The notes beneath the pieces are model-generated. The model saw only the letters and a program-made list of their open reading frames with translations, did not search any database and had not been told where the DNA came from. The translations under genes and the position numbers were made by a program. A stretch of 64,000 nucleotides of DNA from Undaria pinnatifida (lineage: Eukaryota > Sar > Phaeophyceae > Laminariales > Alariaceae), in the NCBI GenBank assembly GCA_012845835.1, contig JABAKD010000002.1, forward strand, positions 1-64,000. Direction: 5' to 3'. Positions 62,700-64,000 of this stretch are shown piece after piece. Every line of letters begins with the position of its first letter. Within the stretch, counting starts at the first letter, position 1.

Positions 62700-64000
62700 G
62701 CAGGGGGGCTAATCGTTGTGCCAAATATGATACTTGGTGTATTCGAACCTCCCTGCCTTCAATGACGGGTAAAGTATGGGGATTCGGGGGATTCGGGGGA
62801 CTACGGAGTACTCATTTGTTGCTTGTCTTACTTATTTGGCCATTGACCACGCATCCCCTCCGAGACAAAGCATCGGGGAGGAGAAACAAACAAGATCACA
62901 CAAATTAAACATCCAAAAAAGGGCATGAGGGGAGAACGGGGGGCGATGTATGAATCGTATTATGCATGGCGGTCGTTCGTACGACCAATGACCGTTGACC
63001 TGACCCTCGCATCCGTACAATGCCGGTACGGAGCACGTCGGGTTTTCACCGACCAACAGACATCGCATCACCACGCGCGATGCCCAATGAGGTGCTCGGC
63101 AAGTCGCACCAAGGGTAAGCTACATCCTACCAAGAACCACGTGTGAGGCGGACTTTCGCATTTTGTGCGCACCTTCTTACATATGCATGACAGCGTCCAA
63201 CGAATTCGTTTTTTTCCGGATTCGCCGCTTCCAGTCGGGGGGGGGGGGGGGGGGGGGGGGCGAGATAACATGGCTCAAACATAGAAAGACATGAAGGGAG
63301 CCGCGTGGAAGAAACAAACAAGATCAGATAGGTGCGAAGCGCTATACCAAGTGGAACGGCACGGTTCACCGCAGCTCATGATCCCTTCGCGTAGTGATAC
63401 TGCGGCGGGCGTACTATCTGATGCCGATGCTTGTTTTTTGTTTTCCTTCCACGGCCATGCTTTTTTAGCATTTTTCGTAACGAAAGGTAAAATTTCCAGG
63501 AACTAAGCTTTCAAATGACGTGAGAACAGCCTCACCCGCGACCATTCTTGCTCTATTAATAGCTTATTAATACTATTAATAGCTTAGCGCTGGACACGAC
63601 TAGCGAACGGGGATCCTGTTGTATTAATAGCATGGCGACGTCAATTGTCAAGGAATGCCGATTTCCCCGTAACGGTATTTACCCGAAATCATTAGGGCTT
63701 GAGGTAATAATATTCTTCAGAGGAAATTCCTCACTCGGACTCCGACGATGATGTTGGCTTCGATGTTTGATTTTTAAGATGGAACTATTTGGGATTGTAG
63801 CGCTGTCCATTATGTTGCGTACGCATGTGATGTTGTGCTGCGAACGCCACACATCATGTTTTATATTTTATGATGTTGATTGATTTGTAAGTTATGGCGG
63901 GCGGAGTCATGGAAAAGATATAATTAAATAATTATATAATCATGCGAGGTATCACATTCAAATGGAACTGGTGAACTCGGCGCCGATGCAGCTAGGACGT
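62700..64000. other. Presumed PRMT intron, nothing further recognised
   Basis: A G24 tract lies at 63237-63260 and CTATTAATAGC repeats three times at 63552-63635. CGGAGCACGTCGGGTTTTC near 63030 recurs near 5731, marking an unclassified dispersed repeat. No catalytic PRMT exon was found. Confidence 0.35.

Overview
The window is eukaryotic nuclear DNA. It has no operons, no long uninterrupted genes, short GC-rich coding exons bounded by GT/AG splice signals, introns of up to about 7.5 kb filled with repeats, interstitial (TTAGGG)n telomere-type tracts and many transposable elements and micro/minisatellites. A photosynthetic stramenopile, most likely a brown alga, fits best. The degenerate Ty3/gypsy integrase with its long C-terminal extension, the sulfotransferase-like exon and the intron-rich gene style all suit brown algae. 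This is inference, and no rRNA or organelle marker is present to confirm it.

Host genes. Three host gene models can be supported. (1) A sulfotransferase-like gene on the + strand ends in an exon at 3320-3864, with a decayed copy of that exon's start 230 bp upstream and two possible upstream exons. (2) The 3' half of an ammonium transporter (AMT) gene lies on the - strand. Five exons (27657-27742, 26884-27031, 24626-24736, 24513-24567, 16865-17022) are collinear with the AMT family and phase-compatible at every junction. Their introns contain solo LTRs and short dispersed repeats. (3) The middle-to-late part of a protein arginine methyltransferase (PRMT) gene lies on the - strand, with exons at 62389-62561 and 58788-58999 in matching phase; the catalytic N-terminal exons are probably beyond the right end. 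A few further exon-like pieces (54107-54304, 56657-56827, 1282-1463, 31800-32160) are reported at lower confidence.

Mobile elements. The largest feature (33104-43705) is a tandem dimer of a DIRS/PAT-type tyrosine-recombinase retrotransposon (gag-like protein, reverse transcriptase, RNase H, tyrosine recombinase) with split direct repeats in the order A1-internal-B1A2-internal-B1A2-B2. Both copies are broken. The second has lost about 0.46 kb unique to the RT core and carries a 574-bp tandem amplification inside the RT. Other elements are a degraded Ty3/gypsy pol (about 8600-10150); two solo LTRs in opposite orientation (21584-21852, 25063-25328) and an old relative near 10.9-11.1 kb; two Harbinger-like MITEs with 3-bp target duplications (76-862, 44573-45334), the second inserted in a tRNA-related repeat; a 243-bp MITE inside a minisatellite (2161-2403); a hAT-like non-autonomous element (48406-50469) with a second terminal-inverted-repeat element nested in it; and a ~400-bp TIR element (47116-47511).

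Layout. 0-8.5 kb: MITE, minisatellites, sulfotransferase-like gene, palindromic-TIR repeats. 8.6-11.1 kb: Ty3/gypsy remnant and old LTR. 11-16.8 kb: satellites and degenerate long-period repeats. 16.9-27.7 kb: AMT gene with LTRs and dispersed repeats in introns. 28-31.5 kb: minisatellites and telomere-like tracts. 31.8-43.7 kb: retroelement-like two-exon ORF, then the YR retrotransposon dimer. 43.7-46.6 kb: microsatellite, tRNA-related repeats with MITE, composite repeat R1. 46.6-52 kb: two copies of direct repeat R2 flanking TIR elements. 52-58 kb: minisatellites and exon candidates. 58.8-62.6 kb: PRMT exons with a microsatellite-rich intron. The remainder is intron or intergenic DNA in which nothing further was recognised.
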